Assembly: GCA_009904015.1 (NCBI GenBank)
Contig: WYEQ01000003.1
Span: 1 to 55,476, forward strand
Direction: 5' to 3'
Source of the DNA: Desulfurococcales archaeon
GTDB taxonomy: Archaea > Thermoproteota > Thermoprotei_A > Sulfolobales > Fervidicoccaceae
DNA length: 55,476 bases
The notes below the pieces were generated by a model. The model searched no databases, was not told the DNA's origin, and was given only the letters and a program-made list of their open reading frames with translations. Made by a program: the position numbers and the translations under genes. This document shows, piece after piece, positions 1 through 8,788 of the stretch (positions are counted from its first letter, which is position 1; the number at the start of each line of letters is the position of its first letter).

Positions 1-663
1 CTCGAGGTTTACGCCACGCAGAGCCTGGAGGTAAAAAAAGGGGAGTTCGTAGCGGTTATGGGTCCCTCTGGGTCGGGTAAGACAACATTGCTTAACATCA
101 TGGGCCTTATCGATAGGCCTTCCTCGGGTAAAGTATTCATAGATGGTCTAGATACAACAAAGCTCAGCGACTTTGAGCTGGCGAAGATAAGGAACACAAA
201 GATAGGCTTCGTTTTCCAGTCTTTCAATCTTATCAATAGATTAACAGTGTACGAGAACATCGAGCTTCCCCTGCTCGTTAGGGGATTGAGCAAGGCTGAG
301 AGGGAGAGGCTTGTTATTTCAGCTTTATTAAAGGTTGGAGGAGACGTATCGTGGCTGAGGAAAAAGTCTCTCCAGCTTAGCGGTGGTCAGCAGCAAAGAG
401 TAGCGATAGCAAGGGCTCTCGTGACTAACCCGTCATTCATATTGGCGGACGAGCCCACGGGTAATCTTGATAGGGCATCCGGGAAAATCGTTATGAGCAC
501 TTTTGTTGGTCTCAATAAGCAGGGACAAACAATAGTGATGGTCACCCATGACCCGGAGGTAGCACATTGTGCCCAGAAAATATTGTACATAAAGGATGGT
601 AGAATAATTAAAGTCGAGGAGCAAGTCGATTTCTCAAAATGCATATTAAACACTCAGTCCTAG
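1..663 (+). CDS. ABC transporter ATP-binding protein, LolD/MacB type (5' partial)
   Basis: The frame is open from base 1, so the true start lies upstream of the window; 220 residues are visible. Walker A (GPSGSGKT) is at visible residues 21-28, the Q-loop reads FVFQSFNL, the signature LSGGQ is at 126-130, Walker B ILADE at 147-151 and the H-loop VTHD near 181. This motif set and spacing fit the LolD/MacB branch of ABC ATPases, which drive FtsX-type permeases by mechanotransmission rather than by moving substrate through the membrane. Only the N-terminal beta strands before Walker A are missing. The downstream secreted protein and MacB-like permease are its likely partners. The family call is firm; the substrate is unknown. 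Confidence 0.93.
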   Translation, partial: LEVYATQSLEVKKGEFVAVMGPSGSGKTTLLNIMGLIDRPSSGKVFIDGLDTTKLSDFELAKIRNTKIGFVFQSFNLINRLTVYENIELPLLVRGLSKAERERLVISALLKVGGDVSWLRKKSLQLSGGQQQRVAIARALVTNPSFILADEPTGNLDRASGKIVMSTFVGLNKQGQTIVMVTHDPEVAHCAQKILYIKDGRIIKVEEQVDFSKCILNTQS

Positions 664-711
664 ATAACAAAACGTGAAATAGAGAGTGTTTTTTTAGCAT
701 GGTGATTACGC

Positions 712-3594
712 TTGGGACGCGAAGCAAGTCTTTTTCTACTGATTCTCGCATTGTTGATTTTACTGATTAACAGCAACCTCGCTAGTGCTCAGGTATGGGA
801 TGTTAGGATTGAGGCCGTTAGCTTCACATCAAGCGCTAATACCCCTGTTTATCCTGGGTCGAAGAACGCTGAGCTGAGAGTTGAGGTAAAGTTCTTCACA
901 AATGCCACGAGGCCTGTGGGCAAGCTGAGCGCTCTTCCGCCGGGATTTAGCCCAAGCTATGGCTATGGACTAAGTGTCGGCGCGCGGGATGCGTACGGAG
1001 CTGATGCAGTAAAGGTAAGAGAGGGAGAGATCGTTCACTTCGTCTACAGGATTAACGTTGACAAAACAGTGAAGCCAGGCAACTATTTACTCAACTTCCA
1101 GCTATCCTTCACCGACGATAGTGGGCAGCCCAGGATGTACTATATGTGGTTCGAGGTAACTGTCTCGGATTACCCAGCATTGAACATCAGCATCGTGGAT
1201 GCTCGTTGGAGCCCCGCTGGCTACAACGGTACATATGGGGCATCCCTAACAGTTACTCTCGAGAACGCTGGCAACACCACAGTTTACTACGGGTTAGCGA
1301 AACTAGAGTGCCCAGAGCCTTTTATTTGCAGGGACAATGAGGCATCCTTCACGGGGCTTCAGCCCGGTCAGAGAGCAACCCTCATATTTTCACCCATTGA
1401 TATACCGGAGAACGTTGCTCCAGGCAACTATGGCTTCTCCATAACGATTAACTCGTCAATGATGACGGATGATGGCGTGACCTACAGCGCTAACGCGACT
1501 CTGCAATTCACGATGTCCGTCACGGAGCCTCCCACATGGATTAGGCAACTCGAGGTTGCACAGGCCATATGGGGTCCCCTCTCGCCCCAGCCAGCTTACC
1601 AGGACTCGTTGTACGCTCAGCTATCAATTACTTTCCGTAACAAAGGGCCGTACACTATTAGCTCGTTGTACGCTCAGCTGTCCTCAAGCAGCGCTGAAAT
1701 CCTGACTCCAGCGGCCTCCTCAACTGCTCCGATGGGTGTTGGGGGGTCCACCTCGTTGTCTTTCTACGTTAATATAAATACAAGCTCTGTTTTAAGCAAT
1801 AACGTTAGCTTCACTGTAAAGACTAGGTACACTCTAGAGCTTGGTAGCGGGGCCTACCTGGTATTGACGGATGAAGCGGTTGTTGCCCCAAGATTGGAGC
1901 CGTACCCAAAAGGCAATAGCAGTGGAGTAAGCATTGTTACGTCCGCGTGGCAGAACAACTACGCGGTGTATCCAAACACTAGTAACGCCGTGCTGACGTT
2001 GCAGGTATCAAATAATCTCCCCTTCACGCTCACAGGCGTCAATATAACCATGATTCTCCCAGAGGGCTTCAGTTTTGATGGCAAGAAATCATGGACGTAT
2101 TACATAGCTAATCCACTGCAGCCTTATGGCTCAGCGCAGGCGTCCTTCAGCATTGATGTAGGAAACGTGGAGCCAGGCAGATACAAGGCACTATTAATTA
2201 TTGACTACGTAGCTCAGACAGGTGGGCCTGGGAAGAGAATGGTGGACTACGGCGAGGTCAACCTAACAATAACCGGTATGTCATCCCCAGTTGAGGTGGT
2301 GAACACAAGATGGGCTGAGGGGTCCCCCGATGTCCATGCATACGGAGCGAGCCTGCTCATCACTCTTAGGAACATCGAGGTAGACTCGATGAGCAGCCCA
2401 GTGCTCATAGTCGAGCTTCCCGATGGAATAAGGTTCTCGTACACAAACACAAGCGTGGCGGCAGTTATTCCGGGAACCCCGCAGCCAGCTATACCACCAC
2501 AGGCCATAACAAGCCCACAGGAGCTCATCCAGTACATAGCTAATATACAGCAACAACAATCCCAGGCTGCAAGAATGGCCATTGGCAAGGGAGAAACAAT
2601 TACTTTCACGCTGCCTCTTAACCTCATGCTTAACCAGACAGGGGTCTACGTAGCTAGGGCTAAGCTATCCTTCATCGACCAGTGGGGTAGCCTGAGGGAG
2701 GCAAGCCTGGAGATACCAATAGTTGTTCTTGGCTCCTCGAGGTACATGGACGTGAGTATAGAGGGCTCGATGAACGTTAAGAGCAGGTATAACAACGCTA
2801 CCCTCATAGTAAAGAACGTTGGGAGCAGTAGTATATATAACGTATATATAACGATTACCCCGCCAAGCGCTCCTCTAGGCGGGCAGCAAGCCACAATCCT
2901 GTTAGTAACTCCATCAACTTATTATGTTGATTACATAGGGCCTGGGGAGGAGCTGAGGATCCCCCTAACGCTAGTGTTTAACCCCCTCGTCTCGCAGAGT
3001 ATGTATGGTGTATCCACGATGATGAGCTACGGGGTGGTGCCACTAGATGTATCCATTAGTTACAGGGACCCCAGCGGCTCCTCCAAGTCATTCAGAAACC
3101 AAATAGCACTCGCCGTGGAGCCATTCATTGATATTGTTCTAAGCGATGTTAAGGCACAGCTTCAGGGAGGATTGCTGAAAATATCAGGGACGATAATTAA
3201 TTATGGGAGCTCGACAGCCTACAGGCTGAGCGTTCAGGCTTTAGTGGGAAACCAGACCGCGAGCTTTTATGTTGGTGATGTGGATCCAGGCTCAACAAAC
3301 GCTTTCAGAATAGACCAGCAGGTCCCCCCTGGCTCGAGGCCAAGCGTTGTTACGCTTAAGGTAACGTACTACAACGCGTTCAACGAAAAGCTTTCAAGAG
3401 AAGTGGAGGTAAGCGTCGTCGAGGTCTCAGCGCCAGCTCCTACAACGACTCCCAAGCCTGAGACGATAGTCAGTAAGATAGGGATTAACGCGCTAATCGC
3501 GTTGATAGGCATATTCGTGTTGGTTGCTGGGATACTGATATTCAGGCTCTATAAATCCCACATGAAGAGGCTTGAGAGCGCGAGTCCACAATGA
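712..3594 (+). CDS. Large membrane-anchored extracellular protein with NEW3/CARDB-like repeats
   Basis: TTG start at 712 with GGTGAT five bases upstream (701-706). The 960-residue product begins with a signal peptide (hydrophobic stretch 6-24, then SAQ). About 850 residues of beta-rich, Asn/Ser/Thr-rich sequence follow, with repeated modules of the form 'L.N.G...V..' and 'PG.Y', as in NEW3/CARDB and COG1361 S-layer-type proteins. A Pro/Thr linker (APAPTTTPKPET) leads to one C-terminal transmembrane helix and a short basic tail. Its stop overlaps the permease start by 4 bases (ATGA), so the two are translationally coupled. It is probably the extracellular arm of the ABC system and likely glycosylated, with many NxS/T sites. 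The role is inferred from context. Confidence 0.8.
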   Translation: MGREASLFLLILALLILLINSNLASAQVWDVRIEAVSFTSSANTPVYPGSKNAELRVEVKFFTNATRPVGKLSALPPGFSPSYGYGLSVGARDAYGADAVKVREGEIVHFVYRINVDKTVKPGNYLLNFQLSFTDDSGQPRMYYMWFEVTVSDYPALNISIVDARWSPAGYNGTYGASLTVTLENAGNTTVYYGLAKLECPEPFICRDNEASFTGLQPGQRATLIFSPIDIPENVAPGNYGFSITINSSMMTDDGVTYSANATLQFTMSVTEPPTWIRQLEVAQAIWGPLSPQPAYQDSLYAQLSITFRNKGPYTISSLYAQLSSSSAEILTPAASSTAPMGVGGSTSLSFYVNINTSSVLSNNVSFTVKTRYTLELGSGAYLVLTDEAVVAPRLEPYPKGNSSGVSIVTSAWQNNYAVYPNTSNAVLTLQVSNNLPFTLTGVNITMILPEGFSFDGKKSWTYYIANPLQPYGSAQASFSIDVGNVEPGRYKALLIIDYVAQTGGPGKRMVDYGEVNLTITGMSSPVEVVNTRWAEGSPDVHAYGASLLITLRNIEVDSMSSPVLIVELPDGIRFSYTNTSVAAVIPGTPQPAIPPQAITSPQELIQYIANIQQQQSQAARMAIGKGETITFTLPLNLMLNQTGVYVARAKLSFIDQWGSLREASLEIPIVVLGSSRYMDVSIEGSMNVKSRYNNATLIVKNVGSSSIYNVYITITPPSAPLGGQQATILLVTPSTYYVDYIGPGEELRIPLTLVFNPLVSQSMYGVSTMMSYGVVPLDVSISYRDPSGSSKSFRNQIALAVEPFIDIVLSDVKAQLQGGLLKISGTIINYGSSTAYRLSVQALVGNQTASFYVGDVDPGSTNAFRIDQQVPPGSRPSVVTLKVTYYNAFNEKLSREVEVSVVEVSAPAPTTTPKPETIVSKIGINALIALIGIFVLVAGILIFRLYKSHMKRLESASPQ

Positions 3595-4826
3595 GCGTTG
3601 CTGGGTACCTGAGGTTTCTTCTCACAGCTCTTAGAATGGCTATTCGAGCGCTCGGTCAAAGGAAGCTTAGAAGCTCCCTGACGATACTCGGCATCATAAT
3701 TGGCCCAGCAGTTATAATAACGATAGGAGCCGTTGTGGGGGGATACTCAACCTACATTATAAACCAAGTGACAAGCCTAGGCCAGAACAACATCATGATT
3801 ACTCCGTCAAGCGATTACACATTAACCCAGGACGACCTTGACTACTTCCGCTCTCTCCCAGGCGTCGATAAAGCCGAGCCATTCTACCTGATACAGGCAA
3901 AAGCGAAGAGAGGGGCAGACGACCTGAACGTCTACATATACTTCATTGATGTTGACCTAATCCTCGAGTCCATAGGAGGTCTGAAAATAAAGGAGGGATC
4001 CCCCCCTCCCGAGGGAGATATAATAGGAGCATTGATAGGTTACAAGGTAGCCTATGATGACTCTGGGCAACTTGTCAATGGCGTCGGTGATGTTGTCTCG
4101 GTTAAGTACTACTTATCAGTAAAGAAGGGGTCCCCTGAGGTAAAGTCAGCAAACGTTGTCGTAAGAGGAATTCTCGATGAGTATGGAGGCGCTCTGTTCT
4201 TCAGCCCTGACCAAACGATATTCATGCAGTTTGATGCTGGGAGCAGGATCTTCGGCTTAAAGGAATGGAGCGGCGTTTTAGTAAGGACGGTGGACCCATC
4301 CCATGTCAAGGACTTCGTACAGACTGTTAGGGATACCTACGGAGAGAAGGTATCCGTTATCAGTTTCAGCGCTATAGCTGATATAGTCTCGAGTGTCACA
4401 TCAGCTGTTGGCTACGTTAATCAAGTGGCAGCCCTCTCAGCAATAGCTGTCGCGGTAGCTGGGACAACGGCGACTATGGTTACATCGGTTGTCGAGAGAA
4501 CAAAGGAGATAGGCGTCCTGAAGGCTATTGGATACACAAACATACACGTAGTAATAATGATATTGTCTGAGTCTTTGCTAATGAGCATCATAGCCGCTTT
4601 GACCGGAACCCTGCTAGGGATAGGAGGAGCCTTCTTCTTCGGTAGTGGAGGGATGACGATTAGAGCAGGCACAGAAGCATTTGTCCTGACAGCCAAGCCC
4701 CTCTTCACCCCGCAGCTCTTCATGACGGCTGTAGGTCTAACAATATCGGTTGGGATACTCGGCGGCCTTCTACCAGCATACATGGCGGCTAAAGTTCCCC
4801 CTGCGGTAGCGCTCAGATACGAATAA
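3591..4826 (+). CDS. ABC transporter permease, FtsX/MacB family
   Basis: 411 residues with the MacB layout. A basic N-terminal segment precedes one transmembrane helix (about 27-50). A large extracytoplasmic MacB_PCD-type domain (about 55-270) follows. Three C-terminal FtsX helices come at about 275-300, 320-345 and 375-400, with a conserved stretch 'ERTKEIGVLKAIGYTN' between the first two. The ATG start overlaps the upstream stop. With the ATPase and the NEW3-type protein it forms a three-gene unit. MacB-family systems handle peptides, lipoproteins or envelope stress; which applies here cannot be read from sequence. Confidence 0.9.
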   Translation: MSVAGYLRFLLTALRMAIRALGQRKLRSSLTILGIIIGPAVIITIGAVVGGYSTYIINQVTSLGQNNIMITPSSDYTLTQDDLDYFRSLPGVDKAEPFYLIQAKAKRGADDLNVYIYFIDVDLILESIGGLKIKEGSPPPEGDIIGALIGYKVAYDDSGQLVNGVGDVVSVKYYLSVKKGSPEVKSANVVVRGILDEYGGALFFSPDQTIFMQFDAGSRIFGLKEWSGVLVRTVDPSHVKDFVQTVRDTYGEKVSVISFSAIADIVSSVTSAVGYVNQVAALSAIAVAVAGTTATMVTSVVERTKEIGVLKAIGYTNIHVVIMILSESLLMSIIAALTGTLLGIGGAFFFGSGGMTIRAGTEAFVLTAKPLFTPQLFMTAVGLTISVGILGGLLPAYMAAKVPPAVALRYE

Positions 4827-4877
4827 AAACATCCGGTATCAGCTGCTTTTATTTGAGAGAGAAGCTTCAAGACATGG

Positions 4878-6110
4878 CTAGTGCTTTTCCCTGCTTTCAG
4901 CTCTAAGCTCCTCTTTTACTAGTGGGCACATAGGGTCAGGAGCAAAGAGGTCTCCCGTATAGGCAAGCGCCCTTGCTCTGCACCCCCCGCATATGTCCCG
5001 GTACTTGCAGGTAGCGCAGTAGCCCTTGAGATTGCTTCTATCCCTTAAAGCCCTGAAGATAGGGCTATTCCTCCATATCTCAAGTGCTGATTTAACCAGG
5101 AGGTTACCGGCGCTTATCGGTATAAAGGCGCACGGCCATACATCGCCGTTCGGCTTTACGTAAAACATCCCCCTCCCAGCTATACACCCACTAAAGAGAA
5201 TTGAGCTTAGCTTGGGGGGAGCCGAGCCATTGTGCAGATAAGCGAAGTATTCTGGAAGCCCCACTGGAACAACGACGGGTTTGACCTCACTTTGTATTTT
5301 CTTCAGCTTCTCCAGGACCTTCATGAACTCATCTCTACTTAAAGCCTCGTTCATAATTTCAGCTCCGCGCCCAACTGGTATTAGCTGGTATAGCAGAACC
5401 ACATGTGCGCCAAGCTTGTCCGACAGCCTGAGCAACTCCTCGAGCTGACCTAGGTTTCTTTTTGACAAAGTAATGTTTATCTGTATGTACATGCCCTCCG
5501 CAGCGGCGTTCAATATGCCTCTCAGAGCCGCGTGGAAGGCCCCCCTAACTCCTCTATAATCATCGTGCTGCGCAGGATCTATGAAGTCTAGGCTAGCAGC
5601 TATCCCCTCAACACCTATGTCTCTAAGCCTCTTGGCAACGCTTTGTGTTATTAGCGTGGCGTTCGTAGCCACAACAACGCTGAATCCAAGGCTCCTGGCA
5701 TAGCTCATCAGATCATATATATCGGGCCTGACGAGGGGCTCTCCACCAGTGAAAACGAGCATCCTGAACTCCGGTACCTCGGATATCCTCCTGATAACCA
5801 GCATGGCCTTCTCAGTGTCAAGTTCGTCGGGGAGAGGTTTACCACCCCTGGCGTGGCAGTGCTTGCATCTAAGGTTGCAGGCAGCCGTTACCTCGTATAC
5901 GGGGTGTATTGGGAAGCCGAAGCACCCAATACCAACTGCTCCAGCAGCGACGTGGAAAAGGGTTTTCACATCAGGAGTCCATCTGCTTAGGCCAGGCCAG
6001 CCAGTCAGGCTCTTAAATCTGAAGAGGGATGCCACCTGTCTAAAGACAAGGCTTGGGGGAACGTAGAATGGCTGTACCCTAGGCGCGCCATCGCCATCGC
6101 GTTTTTCCAT
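4878..6110 (-). CDS. Radical SAM protein with C-terminal SPASM-type cluster domain
   Basis: 410 residues. The radical SAM CxxxCxxC motif (CNLRCKHC) is at 78-85, followed by the SAM-binding GGEP motif (FTGGEPLVRPDIY). The C-terminus is Cys-rich (GCIAGRG, WPCAFIP, CATCKYRDICGGCRA, MCP), typical of SPASM/Twitch auxiliary Fe-S sites. Proteins of this layout include AhbC/AhbD-NirJ heme enzymes, PqqE-like peptide modifiers and tungsten-enzyme maturases; I cannot choose among them. It lies 3 bases downstream of the prenyltransferase on the same strand and is probably co-transcribed. No small precursor peptide gene is visible nearby, which argues mildly against a RiPP role. Confidence 0.85.
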   Translation of the reverse strand: MEKRDGDGAPRVQPFYVPPSLVFRQVASLFRFKSLTGWPGLSRWTPDVKTLFHVAAGAVGIGCFGFPIHPVYEVTAACNLRCKHCHARGGKPLPDELDTEKAMLVIRRISEVPEFRMLVFTGGEPLVRPDIYDLMSYARSLGFSVVVATNATLITQSVAKRLRDIGVEGIAASLDFIDPAQHDDYRGVRGAFHAALRGILNAAAEGMYIQINITLSKRNLGQLEELLRLSDKLGAHVVLLYQLIPVGRGAEIMNEALSRDEFMKVLEKLKKIQSEVKPVVVPVGLPEYFAYLHNGSAPPKLSSILFSGCIAGRGMFYVKPNGDVWPCAFIPISAGNLLVKSALEIWRNSPIFRALRDRSNLKGYCATCKYRDICGGCRARALAYTGDLFAPDPMCPLVKEELRAESREKH

Positions 6111-6113
6111 GTA

Positions 6114-7034
6114 TTAAATCAGCCTCGCTAAAACGTATCCTGTTGATAGAAGAATGGTTGATGCCACGAATATCACCACGGTATCCTTCATAGCTGGTAC
6201 AAGCTCCCGCGGGGAGCTATGCTTCTTTAAGGCTATAAGCGACGCCCTAACCGCGAGGGGGATCGTTATGAGGGATAACATGCAGTACAGAGGCATAGCC
6301 CCTGCAGCAACGCTAGCGACGACGCTTATGTAAGCAAGCGCGAACAAAGCGACATATATCCTGGATGCCCTCTCCCTCCCAAGCCTAACAACCATGTTTT
6401 TCTTACCGCACGCCTTGTCAGCCTCGTAGTCAGGGAACTCGTTTATCCATATAACGTTCGTTATGAGGAAGCCGGGCATTATCGAGGCTATCAGTGGTTG
6501 CAGGCCTAGGCCACCCGTCTGGACAGCGTAGCTTCCAAGAGTTATTATCGGGCCATACGATATGCCTATAAGCAGCTCGCCCAGGCCTCTGTAAGCCCAC
6601 TTCATTGGGGGTGTCGTGTAGCCAAGAGCAGCTATTGTTCCGAGAATCATCAAGACAAGGATTAAGGCTCCTCTAAGCATTGCTAGGTATAGGCCAATCA
6701 AAACCATAACTACCCAGGCAATGGAGCCAGCCAGAAGAATGTCCCTCGGTCTAAGCAGGCCTGAAGGGAGCACCCTGCTGCCAGCGTTAAACGGCGTGAC
6801 ATGCTCAGGCTTGATAACGACATCAACGCCGCTCCTGTAGTCATAGTACTCGTTAAACGTATAACAGCCAGCCATAGCCGCGATTATGCCAATCAAGGTT
6901 AACATGAACAACCACACATCAAAAACCCCCGTCTCGTAATAAGCAACGAGGAAGCCAAGAATAACCGGGGGGATACCGGCGAGGAAGAACTTAACCCTGA
7001 GAGCAGCAAGCCAAACTTTTAATCTCTCCAGCAT
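6114..7034 (-). CDS. UbiA-family prenyltransferase, MenA-like
   Basis: 306 residues with about eight to nine transmembrane helices. The first Asp-rich motif is NEYYDYRSGVD, followed by TPFNAGSRVLPSGLL, a pattern close to MenA (1,4-dihydroxy-2-naphthoate prenyltransferase). The second is NEFPDYEADKACGKKNMVVRLG, also MenA-like. The ATG start has a GGTGG ribosome site five bases before it. UbiA enzymes join a polyprenyl diphosphate to an aromatic or lipid acceptor at the membrane. The MenA-like motifs favour a quinone-type acceptor over the archaeal ether-lipid enzyme DGGGP synthase, but the substrate is not certain. First gene of a two-gene unit with the radical SAM gene. Confidence 0.88.
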   Translation of the reverse strand: MLERLKVWLAALRVKFFLAGIPPVILGFLVAYYETGVFDVWLFMLTLIGIIAAMAGCYTFNEYYDYRSGVDVVIKPEHVTPFNAGSRVLPSGLLRPRDILLAGSIAWVVMVLIGLYLAMLRGALILVLMILGTIAALGYTTPPMKWAYRGLGELLIGISYGPIITLGSYAVQTGGLGLQPLIASIMPGFLITNVIWINEFPDYEADKACGKKNMVVRLGRERASRIYVALFALAYISVVASVAAGAMPLYCMLSLITIPLAVRASLIALKKHSSPRELVPAMKDTVVIFVASTILLSTGYVLARLI

Positions 7035-7144
7035 GGCTCCACCACCAAATGGTTACTCTACCAATAGCTTTCTAATTCAAATTATTAGTTTAGCATAAAA
7101 CTCTTTTGTATAAACACAGGTATAAGACTTGTTTTCCTTAGTCT

Positions 7145-7762
7145 TTATCTTTTAATCAGCTTTAATCCCAGCTCATTCTCAAAAGCCCTGGAGAAATCTG
7201 TCACATCTTCAGCGTGAAGAATAATCCTTAGTTTACGATTGCTTTTCATGATGATAATCGCTTCCCCGGCTCCCACATAGTTAATCAAGGCTCCTCCGAA
7301 TAGACCTAGTATTGAGTGTGCCCAAGCGTTTCTAGCTGGACGAAAAACAGCCTCAACTATGCTGCTCTTATCGATGAACTCTTCACGCTCTCTAATGAAG
7401 CCATAGATAACGCGGATGCCTTTTTCGCTTACCTCTACGTAGCTAGTGTTGGTTAGGAGAAATCTCAGTAATCCAAAAAGCATGAAAGCAGCAATGATTA
7501 CCAAGATAGCCACGAATACATAATTAACCTCAATGCTCTCCGCGTTAATGCTCCAAGGTGGATAGCTCGCGCGGCACCACCACGTTGTCCTCACGCATGC
7601 TGGCGGATTGAAATTGTTTAAGCTACACAAATGATAGCATTTATAAGCATAGTACAAAGACAAGCCGGCTACAGAGATGGTTATCACTGTTCCAATAATT
7701 AGGAAAGATACATATATTCCCCACGAATACGCGTAGTTCTTTCTCCAGACCAATCCTAGCAC
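7145..7762 (-). CDS. Membrane protein of unknown function, PH-like cytosolic part
   Basis: GTG start. 205 residues with two transmembrane helices (about 15-40 and 78-103) separated by a short loop holding four cysteines (CYHLC, AC, WC) that could form disulfides outside the cell. The C-terminal ~100 residues are soluble and beta-rich ('EVSEKGIRVIYGFIREREEF', 'IVEAVFRPAR', 'GEAIIIMKS'), resembling bacterial PH-like (bPH/DUF304) modules attached to membrane pairs. I do not recognise a specific family. It stands apart from the UbiA gene by about 110 bases. Confidence 0.65.
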   Translation of the reverse strand: MLGLVWRKNYAYSWGIYVSFLIIGTVITISVAGLSLYYAYKCYHLCSLNNFNPPACVRTTWWCRASYPPWSINAESIEVNYVFVAILVIIAAFMLFGLLRFLLTNTSYVEVSEKGIRVIYGFIREREEFIDKSSIVEAVFRPARNAWAHSILGLFGGALINYVGAGEAIIIMKSNRKLRIILHAEDVTDFSRAFENELGLKLIKR

Positions 7763-7814
7763 CTTGAATAGCCTAGCCGATAGTCACTGTCAATACGACG
7801 TATTCATGGGATAC

Positions 7815-8018
7815 TTACTTGTGACCTGCTGACGCAACGCGCGGCTTAACTCTTATTACATACTCTGACCTCTTTCCCCCAGGACTTACGCCATAGTAAT
7901 GGTTGAATACACCCCCGCACTTGGGGCACTCAAGCCTCTCAACATCGTAAAACCTGAATCTCCATTTTTTGTGAACTTTAAATTGCCCCTCGTAGCCACA
8001 GTAAGGGCACTTAACCAT
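7815..8018 (-). CDS. Small zinc-ribbon protein
   Basis: 67 residues. CPYCG at residues 4-8 and CPKCG near 31-35 give a Cys4 zinc ribbon. The C-terminal half is basic (GGKRSEYVIRVKPRV). Such one-domain archaeal ribbons bind nucleic acid or partner proteins. No further assignment is possible. The ATG is preceded by GGTAAG. Two tandem 15-base repeats lie in its upstream region. Confidence 0.75.
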   Translation of the reverse strand: MVKCPYCGYEGQFKVHKKWRFRFYDVERLECPKCGGVFNHYYGVSPGGKRSEYVIRVKPRVASAGHK

Positions 8019-8056
8019 CTTACCTCACAACGATATCATAATTAATGACATACATA

Positions 8057-8086
8057 TATTAATACTTAGGGTATTAATACTTCGGG
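8057..8086. repeat. Tandem 15-bp direct repeat upstream of the zinc-ribbon gene
   Basis: TATTAATACTTAGGG (8057-8071) is followed directly by TATTAATACTTCGGG (8072-8086), 14 of 15 bases identical. It sits 39-68 bases upstream of the minus-strand start at 8018, where a promoter or operator is expected. It could bind a dimeric regulator or contain paired TATA-like elements. No regulator is identified. Confidence 0.6.
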
Positions 8087-8131
8087 ATGATGCAACTAGA
8101 AACTACTCAATGAGGGAGAGAACGCATCTGA
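8087..8131 (+). ncRNA. Possible degenerate C/D box sRNA
   Basis: Reads C-like ATGATGC (8087-8093), 12 bases, D'-like CTCA (8106-8109), C'-like ATGAGGG (8110-8116), 11 bases, and D box CTGA (8128-8131). The guide spacings are right, but the C, D' and C' boxes each have one or two mismatches and there is no gap between D' and C'. It may be chance; compare the perfect example at 10561. Confidence 0.25.
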
Positions 8132-8174
8132 GCAATAGCTTAAGAACTATAGTCTTTAAGAACCAAATTATGAA

Positions 8175-8183
8175 TTTATAAAT
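8175..8183 (+). promoter_or_regulatory. TATA box for the gene at 8231
   Basis: TTTATAAAT, about 55 bases before the ATG at 8231. It implies transcription from near 8205 and a short leader with AAGGAG at 8219-8224 as ribosome site. Confidence 0.55.
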
Positions 8184-8230
8184 AACTTACTCGAATATGT
8201 ATACTAAAATTAACAAAAAAGGAGTTAGTA

Positions 8231-8641
8231 ATGGAGACAGTAGCCAACAAGACAGCAAACAGAAAATCCCCCCTCAGTTTACCAATAATTGCCTTAGTTA
8301 ACGTTGCTATAATTGTCTCTGGGTTATTATTTATGTTTTATTTCCCGAGAGAAAAAGTCCATGTAGTTAACTTCAGTTTGCAGGCCGGCGCCTCCGTAAC
8401 CATAGCTATTGATGGCAGAGGCTCACATCTACTGATTAATCTGTCCTCAACAGGAGGTTTCATGAGCATCAAGGTAATAGTTGATGGCCAGGAAGTTTAC
8501 AGTGATCCTTTTACATCAAGTGTCGCTTTTGAGTACGAGCTGAAGCGTGGGCATCACGAGGTAAGCGTTGTTGTAGGTAATCCAGCAATCCTCGGTATTG
8601 GGAGAACCATCAACGTTACTGGAACATTAAAAATTTGGTGA
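8231..8641 (+). CDS. Small membrane-anchored extracellular protein, unknown
   Basis: 136 residues. A polar N-terminus of about 15 residues is followed by one transmembrane helix (about 18-38) and then about 95 residues of beta-rich sequence with no cysteines ('VTIAIDGRGSHLLINLSS', 'HHEVSVVVGNP'). The ATG has AAGGAG six bases upstream, and a TATA box lies at 8175. It appears to be a single-gene transcript. No family recognised. Confidence 0.7.
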   Translation: METVANKTANRKSPLSLPIIALVNVAIIVSGLLFMFYFPREKVHVVNFSLQAGASVTIAIDGRGSHLLINLSSTGGFMSIKVIVDGQEVYSDPFTSSVAFEYELKRGHHEVSVVVGNPAILGIGRTINVTGTLKIW

Positions 8642-8788
8642 GGCACATAGCCTATTCCAGGCAGATTCTTAGCAAAAATGCAAAAACTCTGTGTTTATAA
8701 CGCGTCTTTGTTATCGAGCACTAGTTGTGCATTATGGTTGCTTATTTATTGATGTTTTTTTCTATCTTAATTTACTTGGTGAGACTAG

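Noticed and set aside
2247-2627. Long minus-strand open frames inside the NEW3-type gene
   Set aside because: They are shadows of a long, Ser/Thr/Pro-rich coding region and have no ribosome sites or motifs.
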